Source: Agrocybe praecox (taxonomy: Eukaryota > Basidiomycota > Agaricomycetes > Agaricales > Agrocybaceae). Taken from it: a DNA stretch of 64,000 nucleotides. Position 1 is the first letter of the stretch; every line of letters starts with the position of its first letter. A model generated the notes under the pieces. That model ran no database searches. It saw only the letters and a list, made by a program, of their open reading frames with translations, and was not told the DNA's origin. The translations under genes and the position numbers were made by a program. The stretch spans positions 1,479,001 through 1,543,000 of the forward strand of contig OZ024843.1 in NCBI GenBank assembly GCA_964017145.1, given 5' to 3'. This document shows, in pieces, positions 11,930 through 22,679 of the stretch.

Positions 11930-12240
11930 ATATTTTATGATTTTTTGATGCCCTTTGCGCACCTGAAAAGGGACGGTATGAGATGGATTGGAAAACATAA
12001 AAGTGGATGACGTGTTATTTATAGACGGACACAGGAAACAGTGTCCCCAAAGTGCCTGAAGCTGTAATTGGGCTCCTGCGCTTCGTTGGGAATCGTTCGA
12101 GGCGCTAAAAAAGTGTAGATATAATGTAGGAATATGTTTTGATTTTTGGGGGCACTTTGCGCCATCAAAAGAGGACGGGAGGGGATGGATCGCGAAACAT
12201 AAAACCGGATGACGTGTTATTTATAGCTCATTTTGACAAT
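11930..12240 (+). repeat. Two diverged tandem copies, period about 202 bp
   Basis: A block containing CTTTGCGC, a GGGACGG or GGACGGG motif, GATGGAT, AACATAAAA and GATGACGTGTTATTTATAG occurs near 11938-12025 and again near 12138-12227. The second copy is diverged. The function is unknown. Confidence 0.6.
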
Positions 12241-12529
12241 TTCAGGTGTTGCGCTATTTTTATATATGAGATCATCATTTTTTGTACATACTATATTTAC
12301 TCTAGATATATATCAGATATAGATTAGATTAGATATAAAAAAAGCGACTTCCTCTGCTTTTGTTTTTGGGTGGCCCTTCCATATCTGGTAGTAATTTCCA
12401 TTTTGGTCAATATTTTCCAAAACATGTAAAATTCTTTGAAAAAAATCCTTTTATTTTGTATGTTATAAAACATAAATATTATCTACGCTACATATTCTTC
12501 CCTCCTGTCTATGTCTGTCTCCCTACCCG

Positions 12530-13343
12530 CTCACTTGTCCCTACCCATTCGTCCCCACACGCTTGCTCATCTAAGTGGCTGCTCATATGTGTCACCTTGG
12601 TCATGGGCGTTCGGTCGTGGGTGCTCCTGCGTGGGTACTCGTACATGTCACCTCGGACATGGGTGCTTGTAAGTGCCTGCTCGTTCTGTCCTCGTTGCCT
12701 GAGCTGTCGTCCTCATTGCTTTAGCCGTCGGCCGTGGTCCGTCGTCCTCCCCGTAGCCGACCTGTGTCGTCCTCGCCATAGCCATGGGCTACATTGCTCA
12801 AGCCGCAGTCGTCACTGTCTTTGCCCTAGCCTTAACCGTCCTCGCCCTAACTGTCTTCGTGGTCAGTCGTAGACGTCGTCCTCATGGTTGTGGTTGTGGT
12901 CATGGTGGTTGTGGTTGTGGTGGTTGTGGTTGTGGTGGCCCAGGTCGTAGTGGTCGTGGTAATGGCTGTCAAGGTGGTTGTGGTTGTGGTTGTGGTTGTG
13001 GTCGCGGTCGCGGTCGTGGTGAGCCTCACACCACACATCTCTGCCCTCTGTCGTATCGCATCCATTCGTCGTTGTCGTTGTCGTCATCCAGAGAAATACC
13101 CACATCCTTATAAAAAGGGGAGGGGCAAGGCGGAGTCACGGACGTTGACGTCGAAGTCGAAGTCATGGTGTGAAGCCCACATCCTCTAGAATGAGGGAGG
13201 GGCGGCTGGGGAGTCGACGGCGGTGGTGATGGTAGTTGATAAGGAAGAAATCAACCATTCAAATGATTGATTTCTTCCAAATCCAGTAGTTTCCCACACC
13301 GGCCCGGTGTATAACCGGGTCGCGCTCATCGTCGCACTCGACG
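12530..13343 (+). repeat. GC-rich dispersed element, copy 1
   Basis: GC-rich sequence with a (GGTTGT)n-like low-complexity run (about 12885-13015), then two CCCACATCC ... GAGG(G)GAGGGGC motifs, then a hairpin (13243-13278) and a CACACCGG ... CATCG tail. The same order is found at 18187-18729. It is cut at 13344 by the gypsy fragment. Open frames on both strands here come from the short-period repeat and are not called as genes. Confidence 0.6.
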
Positions 13344-15221
13344 ATGGAGGTGAAATATTGTCAGGGTGCTACTGGGGCTGTTTTATCTCAGGAAGGTTCA
13401 GATGGGAAATGGCATCCTGTGGCATTTATGTCTAAGTCTCTTTCTGAAGTAGAAAGGAATTATGAGATCCATGATAAAGAGATGCTGGCTATTATCAGAG
13501 CACTAGATGAATGGAGACATTATCTTGAAGGGACTCAACACACCTTTGAGATCTGGACAGATCACAAGAATTTAGAGTACTTTATGACTGCCCAGAAGCT
13601 AAGCAGAAGGCAGGCCAGATGGTCACTCTTCTTGTCCAGATTTGACTTTTCTCTTCATCATAGGCCTGGTAAAAAGTCCTTAAAGCCAGATGCTCTTTCT
13701 AGAAGATCAGACCATAAGAAAGGGGAGAATGACAATGAAAATGTAGTCCTTCTCAAACCTTCCTACTTTAAAATCCAGGCTCTCAAACAGAGTCATACCA
13801 CAGTAGCTGGTCCAGAGACTGATCTTCTTAAGAAGATCAGAAAAGCAAAGGACTTTGATGAGAAAGTGGTGAAGGCAGTTCAGGAACTCAAAAACTCTTC
13901 AATCAAGAAGATAGATGGACAGGAATGGTCAGAGGAGCAAGGGCTTGTTCTCTACAAAGGGAAGGTGTATGTTCCAAAAGACAAAGACCTTAGAAGGAAA
14001 ATTGTAGAACTCCATCATGATACCTATCTTGCTGGACATCCAGGGAAATGGAAGACAATAGAGTTAGTCTCTAGAAATTATTGGTGGCCAGGAATGTCTC
14101 ATTATATTGCAGCCTATACCAGAGGATGTGATAGATGTAATAAGACCAAGACATTCCCTGCTAAGCCTGTTGGCTTTCTGACTCCAACTGAAATTCCCTC
14201 TGATGTCTGGCAAACCATTACTGTGGACTTTATCACTGGCCTACCTGAATGTCAAGGGTACAATGCCATTATGATAGTTGTAGATAGGCTTAGCAAGATG
14301 ATCCACATCATACCTACCACAGATGAGGTCACATCTGAAGGGACTGCTAAGCTCTACAGAGACTATGTCTGGAAACTGCATGGTCTACCTATCAAAATCA
14401 TCTGTGATAGAGGTCCTCAGTTTGTCTCCAAGTTTATGAAAGAGCTCAACTCTATACTGGGTATTCAGACTGCTTCATCTACAGCCTACCATCCTCAGAC
14501 TGATGGACAGACAGAAAGAGTCAATCAGGAAGTAGAACAGTATCTCAGGCTCTTCATAAACCATAGACAGGATGACTGGGTAGAATGGTTGGCCTTAGCT
14601 GAATTCTCCTATAACAACAGAGTTCAAGCATCTACTAGGCAGACACCATTCATGCTCAATAATGGTAGACATCCTAGAATGGGCACAGAACCTCTCAGAG
14701 ACAGCAAAATGGACACTGTAGATACCTTTGTTAAAAACATGGAAGAGGCCAGAAAAGAAGCAGAGTCTGCACTCAAAAAGGCTGCTAATGACATGGCTAG
14801 ATTCTATGATAGAAACAGAGGTGCTCCTACTGAGTACAAGGTTGGAGACATGGTCTGGTTAGATGGCAAGGATTTAAAAACTGATAGGCCTTCCAAGAAA
14901 TTGGATGACAAGAGATATGGACCATACAAAATCACCAAAGTTGTTGGTTCAAATAAGCTGCAGTACTTGGTCAAATGGAAAAACTATCCAAATGAAAAAA
15001 GCAGTTGGGAACCTGCTGAAAATTTGAAGAAGGCAGCCAAATCAATCAAAGAGTTCTATGCCAAGCATCCAGCTGCACCCAGAAGAATTTCTGCTCTTAC
15101 TTTTGATAGACTTTCTTTTTCACCTTTAATTAACTTCACTGAACCTCCTCCTCCTCTGAAACCCTCTAAACTTACTCATACATGTGCACATTGTGGGAAA
15201 TGTGCCTTAGAGAGGGGGTGA
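13344..15221 (+). CDS. Ty3/gypsy pol fragment: RNase H, integrase, partial chromodomain
   Basis: An open frame of 625 codons. It begins in RNase H (TGAVLSQEG, WTDHKNLEYF, DALSRR). Next comes the integrase zinc-binding module (HHDTYLAGHPG ... CDRCNKTK) and the DDE core with DFITGLPE, DRGPQF and HPQTDGQTERVNQ. A GPY/F-like module (KRYGPYKI) follows, and the C-terminus is chromodomain-like (LVKWKNYP, SSWEPAENL), as in chromoviruses. Between GPY/F and chromodomain the usual linker and first chromodomain strand are missing: VVGSNK runs directly into LQYLVKWK, which suggests an in-frame internal deletion. The frame is otherwise intact, but the element is 5'-truncated and cannot be autonomous. The ATG at 13344 belongs to flanking sequence. 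Confidence 0.9.
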   Translation: MEVKYCQGATGAVLSQEGSDGKWHPVAFMSKSLSEVERNYEIHDKEMLAIIRALDEWRHYLEGTQHTFEIWTDHKNLEYFMTAQKLSRRQARWSLFLSRFDFSLHHRPGKKSLKPDALSRRSDHKKGENDNENVVLLKPSYFKIQALKQSHTTVAGPETDLLKKIRKAKDFDEKVVKAVQELKNSSIKKIDGQEWSEEQGLVLYKGKVYVPKDKDLRRKIVELHHDTYLAGHPGKWKTIELVSRNYWWPGMSHYIAAYTRGCDRCNKTKTFPAKPVGFLTPTEIPSDVWQTITVDFITGLPECQGYNAIMIVVDRLSKMIHIIPTTDEVTSEGTAKLYRDYVWKLHGLPIKIICDRGPQFVSKFMKELNSILGIQTASSTAYHPQTDGQTERVNQEVEQYLRLFINHRQDDWVEWLALAEFSYNNRVQASTRQTPFMLNNGRHPRMGTEPLRDSKMDTVDTFVKNMEEARKEAESALKKAANDMARFYDRNRGAPTEYKVGDMVWLDGKDLKTDRPSKKLDDKRYGPYKITKVVGSNKLQYLVKWKNYPNEKSSWEPAENLKKAAKSIKEFYAKHPAAPRRISALTFDRLSFSPLINFTEPPPPLKPSKLTHTCAHCGKCALERG

Positions 15222-15679
15222 TATCAGGGTTTCCCCTATTTTCCCCTATTTTTCTATATTTATTTCGCATTTTTCCCTTTCTCAGTTATGCAGATATCTT
15301 ATCTCTTTGATTATCACTCAGATCTTTGATTAGATACTTATCATCCTTATTTCCCATGAGCACTGCCTCAATCACTCCACATCATTCTTCCTCTTGTTTC
15401 ATGATGTCATTGTCTTATTCATCATTCCTTTATGATGTCATTATCTTACTCATCCTTTTGTTTCATGATGTAATGTAGGAATATTCTAGAACACCTGTAG
15501 AGTATAAATACTGTACCTGTAGGTAGCTGTAGCCCCAGCTTCAATCTCTTAGGATATCCACTATCATTGGTGTGATCTCTTAGAACCATTGAGTGTCTCT
15601 CTCTCTCTTCATCTCTCTCTCTCTCTTGCTTTGTCTTTGTTGGTGGCCTTGTCACACTGATCTTAGTGTTGCCCTGACA
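15219..15679 (+). repeat. 3' LTR of the gypsy element
   Basis: Starts TGATATCAGGG next to the purine tract and ends CCCTGACA. It contains AGTATAAATACT near 15503, a likely TATA region, and (CT)n runs around 15595-15630. It is homologous in reverse orientation to the LTRs at 4967-5555. It lies directly against the 3' part of the minus-strand gene 15446-16540. Confidence 0.88.
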
Positions 15680-16540
15680 CTGGTTGTCCTTGCCGCAATG
15701 AGAGCGCTTCGAGGAAGGAGCCTCATCAGTCTCACTGTCTGGCAAGGTACGTTTAGTACCAGCAATTGGTACATCCGGCTCACCACGTTCTGGCACTCCA
15801 GCATCGCCTTTGTCTGGCGAAGTGTCATTTTGAATAATGGGAGGCGGAGGCGGGGTCCAAGTAGGAGATTGAGTGGGTGAAGGTTGACGAGAAAGTGGAG
15901 GAGGTGGGCGAGAATGAGGGGGATGCTGTATCGCTGCGGCATTCAATAACGAGAGGTTGGCAAGAGATTGATGCTGCTCAACGGTAGCAGCAGCTTCTCT
16001 GGGACTATAAGTGACCGCTGCAGGTTGGGCGCTAGTAGTAACTTCCTGGGAAATCGGATTAATGACTGCCTGAGACAAGGCAGTGTTAGCATTCACTTGT
16101 TGAGGGTTCAGGACTGCTGCTGGACCTGACGAGACAGCAGCAGCAGCTCTGAGTTGGGGGTTGGGTTCAGACTGGTTGAGTGCTGTATAAGGAGCCGAGA
16201 CGAGAGCTGGAGTGTGCATCAAAGTTGTACTAGCTGCCTGAGGGTTCAAAACGGGGTTATTTGCGGTCGATGATTGGTCCGAAACCCCGTAATTAGAGAC
16301 GCTGTCGAATAGGATGCTCTCCGATTCTAGCTCGAGAGCATTGAGGGGTAAATGGCCTTCACTGAGGTTGAGGGAGCAAGAGTGGCACTCGTCAACCGCT
16401 GCAAGGGGGTAAGCTCAGAGCACAAATATGTAGAGAAATTCAGTGATACTCACTATAACATTTTTTGAGGAAACTACCGAATAAAGGAACAATGATTTCC
16501 TTGTACCGCTGAAAGACGATTTTTCTGTCGGTGATTTATG
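15446..16540 (-). CDS. Truncated hypothetical protein, 3' end formed by LTR
   Basis: A minus-strand exon (16398 to the LTR border at 15680) encodes an Ala/Gln/Ser/Pro-rich low-complexity protein. It is preceded by a GT-AG intron (16453-16399) and part of an upstream exon reading YKEIIVPLFGSFLKKC. After 15680 the frame continues antisense through the gypsy LTR for about 70 codons to a stop at 15446. The natural C-terminus is therefore lost and replaced by LTR-derived sequence. Tracts such as SRPPPPLSRQPSPTQSP and an acidic/basic KRTLPDSETDEAPSSKR stretch suggest a nuclear protein, but I recognise no family. The upstream start was not located. Confidence 0.4.
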
Positions 16541-17458
16541 CTTTGACAATCACACAAAACACAACCAACAACAAAATCCAGAGAAAGAGTGGGCTAGACC
16601 TAGATAAGACGACTCTCTCCCTGTGAGTTCGGGGGTGGGAATAAAGTTACTTCGTTCCTAAGAAAGGTTTGTTAGTGTAAAGATTGTATAGGTTTAAGGG
16701 TTTGTGATGAGCTTTTGTCCTAGACAAAAGTTTGAGATCGAATGAGAGAGTAGAAATCAAAGTGAACGTGTTCCACTTTGAAATCAGAGTAAACATCGAA
16801 AAAGAAGAGAATAATCGAAGCTTGGAATGTTTTCCAAGCTATAGAATTGACTGCCGAGACTGAAGATTGACTGAATGAATACTGAACTGAAAAATAGCTG
16901 CTTGAATCGGTACAATTGTCCTATGATAGGGGTGTACTTCTTGTCTACTTTACAGGATCTAACTAGCTTTTATACTACAAATCCTGCAAGGCATGAGTAA
17001 TCGATGACAAGTAAGGTTGAAACGAATGACAAAGAATAAGGGGTTAAATGAATAGGCTGACTGAGCGAGTGAGTCAGGAATGACAAAGGAATGGGTTGAA
17101 ACGATGGAAAAGAAGGAGAAAACTGTCCATTGCTCGACGAAATGACTAAGAAATGAATAAGAATGAGTAATAAATAAAAAAGTTGACTAATGCGCAGCAA
17201 AGAATGACCAAGCACATCTTTTTGAATGATAAATCGATCATAGTTGACTTGACAATTAGTGAAATCGACGGATGGAAGGAATTGAGCTATTTCCAGCTGA
17301 TGGATTGCTATATTTGGCGGATGTAACCTTAGCGTAGCTGCGTTGTTGATGTATCAGTTCCCGTGACTCATAGTGACTTGTGATAGGCATGTGACATCGA
17401 ATCATGTGTTTGGAATGATGGTTGCACAGCTGCTTGATGGCCTAGGCTTTGCATGATG
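16541..17458. other. Gap without a recognisable gene
   Basis: Contains many short repeats of a GAATGA(C/A)AAAG kind between about 16985 and 17215. I see no convincing exon. Confidence 0.5.
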
Positions 17459-17947
17459 TCATCGAAGTCTTTTAATAGAGTAGATGGGATGCGACGGATT
17501 TAGATAAGTGGTGAATATGCTGTGCCGTTGTATGATGTAAGCGTAGGCATATCTTATCTTCTGTGTGATGCTGAGGGACACTTGTGATCGTGGAATAGCA
17601 ATGCGTGGCCTTGTGAATAATGCTGGTGCCGAACTTCTGGTTGTCGATACTGCGAAAACTATAATTCCTCGTTCATAATGCACGATTTCCTCGAGGCGAA
17701 TGATTTTTGATGTGTCGTCCGGCTGAATTCTGTACGTAAAACTGACGGTGTCTCCTTCTTGAAAAATATGATCCTCCATGTAATGTGTCGCTAACCAATT
17801 TTCGCGATTTTCGTTTGCATCAAAAACTCCGGCAATTTGAATAAATGGATATATTGAGGCTTTGTTGATTTTCTGAGGTCCGGAAGAATTGCCGACATCC
17901 TTGGACTGTTGAACAAAGGATTGGACAGAAGGGGAAGACATTTTCAA
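17459..17947 (-). CDS. Hypothetical protein, 162 codons
   Basis: An open frame from ATG at 17947 to a stop at 17459. It has a Ser/Gln-rich N-terminus and a mixed alpha/beta-like middle (KASIYPFIQIAGVFDANENR, EGDTVSFTYRIQPDDTS). No family was recognised. It could be one exon of a longer gene shared with 15446-16540, because both are on the same strand in the same GC range, but no connecting exons were seen. Confidence 0.4.
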   Translation of the reverse strand: MKMSSPSVQSFVQQSKDVGNSSGPQKINKASIYPFIQIAGVFDANENRENWLATHYMEDHIFQEGDTVSFTYRIQPDDTSKIIRLEEIVHYERGIIVFAVSTTRSSAPALFTRPRIAIPRSQVSLSITQKIRYAYAYIIQRHSIFTTYLNPSHPIYSIKRLR

Positions 17948-18186
17948 AGGTGAACGCGTAAGACGATGAACGTTGAGAGGAAAGAATGAATCGCCGTGGA
18001 TTGTGGTGACGGTTTCATGACTTGGGCCTGGAATGAATAGATTTCGGAAGAATTGGTGCCTTATTTGTTGCGATAGAGTTGTGATGATAAATTAAAATGG
18101 AGAATTACGAAAAAGGAAATATTGAAATTTAAAAATAAACAATTGATCTCTTATGCAATTTCAGGTTCGTTCATGTTCAATCAAAT

Positions 18187-18729
18187 ATGACGCATGACAG
18201 TGTTCGTACCAGCTCGCTGTTGGTGCCTGCCCGCGTTTGTGCCAGCTCGAGTTCCGTGCTACTTGTTGTCCTCGCGCTAGCTGTTGTTCGTGCTCGCCCA
18301 AGCCGTAGCCACCCTAGCCATACCCATCGTCACCGTCGTTGTATCGTCGTCATCATCATTGTGATGCACCGCTCACATCCCTGTCACGAGGGGAGGGGCT
18401 GGTTGCTTTCGTTATCGTTGTGGTTGGTGTCGTAGGTAGTGGGACAGCAGTGGTAGCGACGATGATTGGTGTTTGTCGTTGTTCGTCGCCATTCGTGTAT
18501 GTTGAGCGGAGGTTTCGTACGTGCCTTATACCTCACCAAGCACTGCCCACATCCCTGCAGTGAGGGGAGGGGCTAGGTGCAGAGTGCCGGCGTGGTGATG
18601 AGCACTGATAAGGAAGAAATGAACGCGCATTGGTTCATTTCTTTCCAAATCAGGCCTTTCCCACACTGGTCCGGCTCATAGCTGGTTCGAGCTCATCGTT
18701 GTGCTTGTCGGCGAGAAGGTCTCTGCAAT
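18187..18729 (+). repeat. GC-rich dispersed element, copy 2
   Basis: Shares with 12530-13343 the GC-rich leader, two CCCACATCC ... GAGGGGAGGGGC motifs (near 18374 and 18548) and a hairpin at 18612-18646. It also shares a tail with CCCACACTGG ... GGTTCGAGCTCATCG. The tail contains GGTTCGAGCTC, close to an RNA polymerase III B box. No protein-coding evidence. Confidence 0.6.
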
Positions 18730-19668
18730 TAGTGATGTGCCGGCCCTGGCTTGGCCCAAAAGCCCCGGCTTTGGCTTTAAAAAATTCAGAGCCAGGCCAA
18801 AAGCCAAAATGGCGGCTTGGCCAGGCTTGGCTTTGGCATAAGCCGGGGCTTTCTCTATTTTTAAACTGATTATATAAGACATCTTAAAAAGGAAATTTTA
18901 TTCAATTTAGGACATCGTCGTCGTCGTTATCTATGTCAATAATGAAAGAGTCCCAACTAGAGAGTCCATTTTCGTCTACCCAGTCAGCATTACCATCATC
19001 ATCTACAATTTCGAGCTCCTCTTCGAGAATGGATGAAGGTGCAGGTTCTTGAAAGAGGAGATCAGATTTCATCAAGCACTTTATTACCTGGAGTGCTTCA
19101 ATGATGTCTGCGCCCAATCTGTTTCGCCGCTTACTAATAGTAATGCCTGCAGAGGAGAATGCCCGCTCGCTTGAAACAGAGGACCCCATAATTGAAAGAT
19201 AGTCCAATGTGAGCGAAGCCCAGACAGGAAAACGAGTTTCGTTCAGCTAAAATTACATTATATAAGCAAAAAAATGACAAAGAAAAACAAAGCACTTACG
19301 CCCCACCATTGAATTGGAGACATATCGTCAGGAACAACATCTACCGTATCAAGATATTGGTTGAACTCATGTAACCATGGACTTGATTCAACACCTGGAG
19401 AGGGAGATGGTACCGAATTGTCCTCGGAGTCTTCAAGATGCGCCATAAGTTTGGCAAGTTTCTTGTTGCCCTTGACAGCAGGCTTTGGTCGACCAGTTTC
19501 TCCGTACATCTCAAGATGACGCTCTTTGAACTATATCCGTAGAATAAGATTTGTACTTGATGTATATGAAAAAAACATACAATTTTTTCGACTGAGGATC
19601 GCACTTCTTGCTGAAGTGATGATGACCAGTGTTTCTTGAAGTGATCCATTTTCGAGTCTGGGTTAAAT
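18730..19668 (-). mobile_element. Truncated hAT transposon
   Basis: The right half of a hAT element. The candidate terminus is TAGTGATGTGCCGG at 18730, followed by a subterminal region packed with GGCTTGG and GGCTTTGG repeats on both strands (18742-18855), then the 3' exons of the transposase on the minus strand. The other end is missing: at about 19668 the sequence switches to an integrase-type gene on the plus strand. Confidence 0.7.
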
Positions 19669-19700
19669 ACAGTGATATTTCTAATGAGAAGTTGGATAAG
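18902..19700 (-). pseudogene. hAT transposase C-terminal part
   Basis: Three exons can be read on the minus strand. The first ends SSVEKI (19700-19580), the second ends SPIQWWG (about 19534-19300), and the last runs from LNETRFPVWASLTLDYL to the stop at 18902. The last exon holds the hAT C-terminal dimerisation block (SSVSSERAFSSAGITIS, followed by KRRNRL), preceded by the conserved WW and RFP positions. The RNase H-like catalytic part and the N-terminal BED finger are absent because the element is cut at about 19668. What remains is a fragment with an acidic Asp-rich tail. Confidence 0.85.
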
Positions 19701-21117
19701 CTTATTCGTCAGTATCAGAAGGAACACCCGGATGCTGGCAGAGCTTACAGTGTAGGATATCTACGTTCACACCATAATATTTGCGTACAACGTCGACGGG
19801 TAATAGAATCAATGAAGAGGGTAGATTTGCTTGGGCAAGGCATGCATGCACGCATTAGCAAAAAGAAGGCTCAGCAGGTGTACTCGGTCCCCCGCCCAAA
19901 CACATTATGGCATATTGATGGCCACCACAAGTTGATTCTTTGGGGTATTGTTATACACAGATTTGCAGATGGATACTCACAAAAGGTATTTCCACCACAT
20001 ATCCTATTTTTCATTCAATGATAGCGTCAAATAGGTCACTGGGATGCATGCAAGTAATAACAACTCAGCTGAAACAGTCCTCAAAATGTTTTGCGAAGCT
20101 GTTGAGAAGCATGGACTGCCTTCACGTGTTAGAGGTGATCAAGGCAGTGAAAATCGTGATGTCTCTATTTTAATGATAATTTTACGTGGAATTAACAGAG
20201 TGAGCTTTATGTGGGGATCATCTGTGTTCAACATGAGGATCGAACATCTGTGGCTCGAGGTTGGAAAGTGATTCGTGCAAGCTTGGCATGCATTCTTTAC
20301 GCACCTAGAAAGGGTCCATTTATTCAACTGAAAGGACAAAAATCATCGATGGATATTGCATTATCTCTTCCTGGATTTAATCAATGAAGACTGTGATAAG
20401 TTTGCCACTGAATGGAATGCCCATCCAATTTTGCGTTCCGGTGGTAACTTCTCACCAAATGTATGTCTTTATTTCTATTCATATTGGTACATATTAACCA
20501 GTAATTTATACTAGGATATTTCATTCATGGGAGAACTCGAACATGGCTTGTACGCAGAAGAGTGCAGCGAGATGAATGAAAGCGAGATAAACATCTTTTA
20601 TGGCTTTAATGAAGATGGCGAGCCAATTGAAGCCACGGACACAGGTGATTCCACAGGTTCATCGGATGAAGAATCTGGTAGTGATCAAGGCATGTGTATC
20701 ACTCCCAAAGAAGACAACACGTGTTTTATGGCCCCCGAAGATGAAGACAACGGCGGTACCGTTATGGAGAATGAAAAAGGAGGCAAATCAATTAATGTAA
20801 TCTTACAGGAAATGAAGAAAACGGAGCATGATGTGTCTGGTCTTGCCATTGATGTTAACTCGGTAAGTCTGGTTGTTTTCACAGTATTATATCGTTACTT
20901 AAGAGATCTACAGATGATTGATGCTAATATACGACATGATCCAGTCCCTGTACCTACAAGAACTTGCCCATTTAATAATACTCAGCTAGCCCTCTTCAAA
21001 GAAGGGCTAAATATTTTGAGACAACACCAAGAGGTTCCTTCCGGTTATGGAATTAGTCCAGAAGAATGGGGACCGTCTGGATATCCAACGATGGAGATAA
21101 TTTCGGTTGGACTTTGA
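19669..21117 (+). pseudogene. DDE integrase-core protein (basidiomycete type), broken
   Basis: Plus-strand exons resemble the integrase-core proteins that are multi-copy in basidiomycetes. They show VQRRRVIESMKRVD, then WHIDGHHK (first Asp) before an intron near 19987-20034. After it come RVRGDQGSENRDV (second Asp), SFMWGSS and RIEHLWLEV (Glu). Two in-frame TGA stops follow (20269-20271 and 20329-20331) inside an otherwise conserved stretch (HAFFTHLERVH, LHYLFLDLINEDCDKF). Further introns lie near 20459-20515 and in 20862-20913. A C-terminal part with an acidic stretch ends PSGYGISPEEWGPSGYPT. The N-terminus is missing at the junction with the hAT fragment. Confidence 0.8.
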
Positions 21118-21355
21118 AAGCAATCATTTCCAATTTCTCTCCCTGATTCTGTATGGCGGCCTCGAGCTGAGGATTGGACATGGGCTTTACATCTTATGTA
21201 CCTGATTTTAGATAATTAAATATATCTTTTCTTTTTGTATTCTTTTTTTTTTGTTCTATAAAAGAAGTCCAAAATAATCGCATTTTACTCAGTCCCCTTC
21301 CATTCATCTCATATTTACGGAGCGTAGCACATTCCTTTACTTATTGTCATCACAT

Positions 21356-22679
21356 ATGTCTCTCTCTCTCGGAAAGTGTCGTGCTACTACACCTGATGCC
21401 CTCTCTGGCTCAAACTCTGATGGTCAGCAGAGCTCCAGTCCTTATGCTCCACAGCAAAAGAAGGCCAGGACAGCCCTGTCTGTCTCAGGTTCACTTTCAC
21501 AGAAAGGCGGCTCAGGTGCTGGCATGGCTGCTGTGACATCTTTGCTCAATTCTGCACGCACTGAAACGTCTGGCAGGCTGAAGAAGGGTAATGCACAACC
21601 TAAATCGAAACCTGCAATGAAGGCCACAGTCTCAGTGAGTTGAATGTTTGTATCATATATTCTGAGCTTAATTATTTCTCCCACAATCCTAGGATGACAC
21701 TTTTTGTGTAGGAAAATTTGTTTTCCTCATTTGTAGTATCGAGATGGTACTCTACAGATTTCTCTTTATATTTTCTCTTATTTAACGAGATTATCCAGGC
21801 GCCGCAGGATAGATCAGCTCTCTGCAGCTCTCTTTATGTCACTCGGGAGCCTGTATCGGTTGGACCAGACGATCTTATTCACTTCATGCAGTATAGGCTA
21901 TGCATCCAGAATGAGGACAGATACAAGTTCAAGAAAAGCGAAGGATTTGAAGAACTCAATGCCAAGTTCAAGGAACTATTCCCAACTGTCTTCACAGCCA
22001 TCGAAGAACACGACTATCTTGATGGCAAAATTTCTCGATGGCTGGTTTGTGCAAAGCGATCAGGTCATGGGAAAGACATCATTGTTCTCTCTGACGATCA
22101 TCATCGTCCCAATTCTATGGACATTTTTGCTGCAACTCAAAATGGCAAAGCTTGGCTCAATTTCAACAAGGGCATATTATTCTTGGGTAGAATAATTTGG
22201 CTATAAATATTCATGCTTAATCTAATCTATCATTTCATAGTTACTCTGGTACCGGTTCCTCTCAGCAGACTCCAGATCCCCGGAACTGGTGACCTCCAGC
22301 GGCAGTTTGAGTTAGAAAATGGCATTTCTTATGACAGCCCTGAACACTCCGATATCAGCGACTCAGAGAGCGACTACACCCGGGGTCCTGTTGCCGGGCC
22401 GTCTACTCAACCGACCAGGGTACTTAGGTCAACATCTGGAGTGCTCAGAACTCGTCCGGATCAGGACAATGATGTTATCTCTATATCTGATGGTTAGTCT
22501 GACTTTCTTTAGCAATTTACAAGAGCTCAATTGAATATTTAGGATCTGATCATGAAGACGCAACCAATGTACAGGAGGATCTCTTGCCAGCATACCTGAC
22601 ATTTCCCGACTCCGAGGAAGAGAAGCTGTTTGCTGATTCTATGGGATTGGATGGTGATGAGAATCCCTGGCACATCTGA
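21356..22679 (+). CDS. Hypothetical multi-exon protein near TE cluster
   Basis: Starts MSLSLGKCRATTP at 21356. A Ser/Lys-rich first exon ends VKATVS-like at about 21633. A very short exon (YRDGTLQ, about 21737-21757) follows, then a main exon (APQDRSALCSSLYVTREP to NKGILFL), then acidic exons with SDISDSESDY and a final exon ending EKLFADSMGLDGDENPWHI at 22679. Splice sites are GT-AG throughout. No family was recognised. The basic N-terminus and acidic C-terminus are like those of the accessory genes at 31915-36428, so it may be an accessory gene of the same kind of element. Confidence 0.5.

Larger units (their letters stand above)
13344..15679 (+). mobile_element. 5'-truncated Ty3/gypsy element with 3' LTR
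   Basis: The element starts abruptly inside the RNase H domain and continues through integrase to a purine-rich tract (AGAGAGGGGG, 15209-15218) and a 461-bp LTR at 15219-15679. Gag, protease, reverse transcriptase and the 5' LTR are missing. No target duplication can be checked because the 5' end is lost. Confidence 0.9.

Noticed and set aside
12784..13189. Several overlapping ORFs on both strands rich in Gly/Cys, Val, Thr or His/Asn
   Set aside because: They all translate one short-period GGTTGT-like repeat in different frames. The composition is dictated by the repeat and there is no independent coding evidence.
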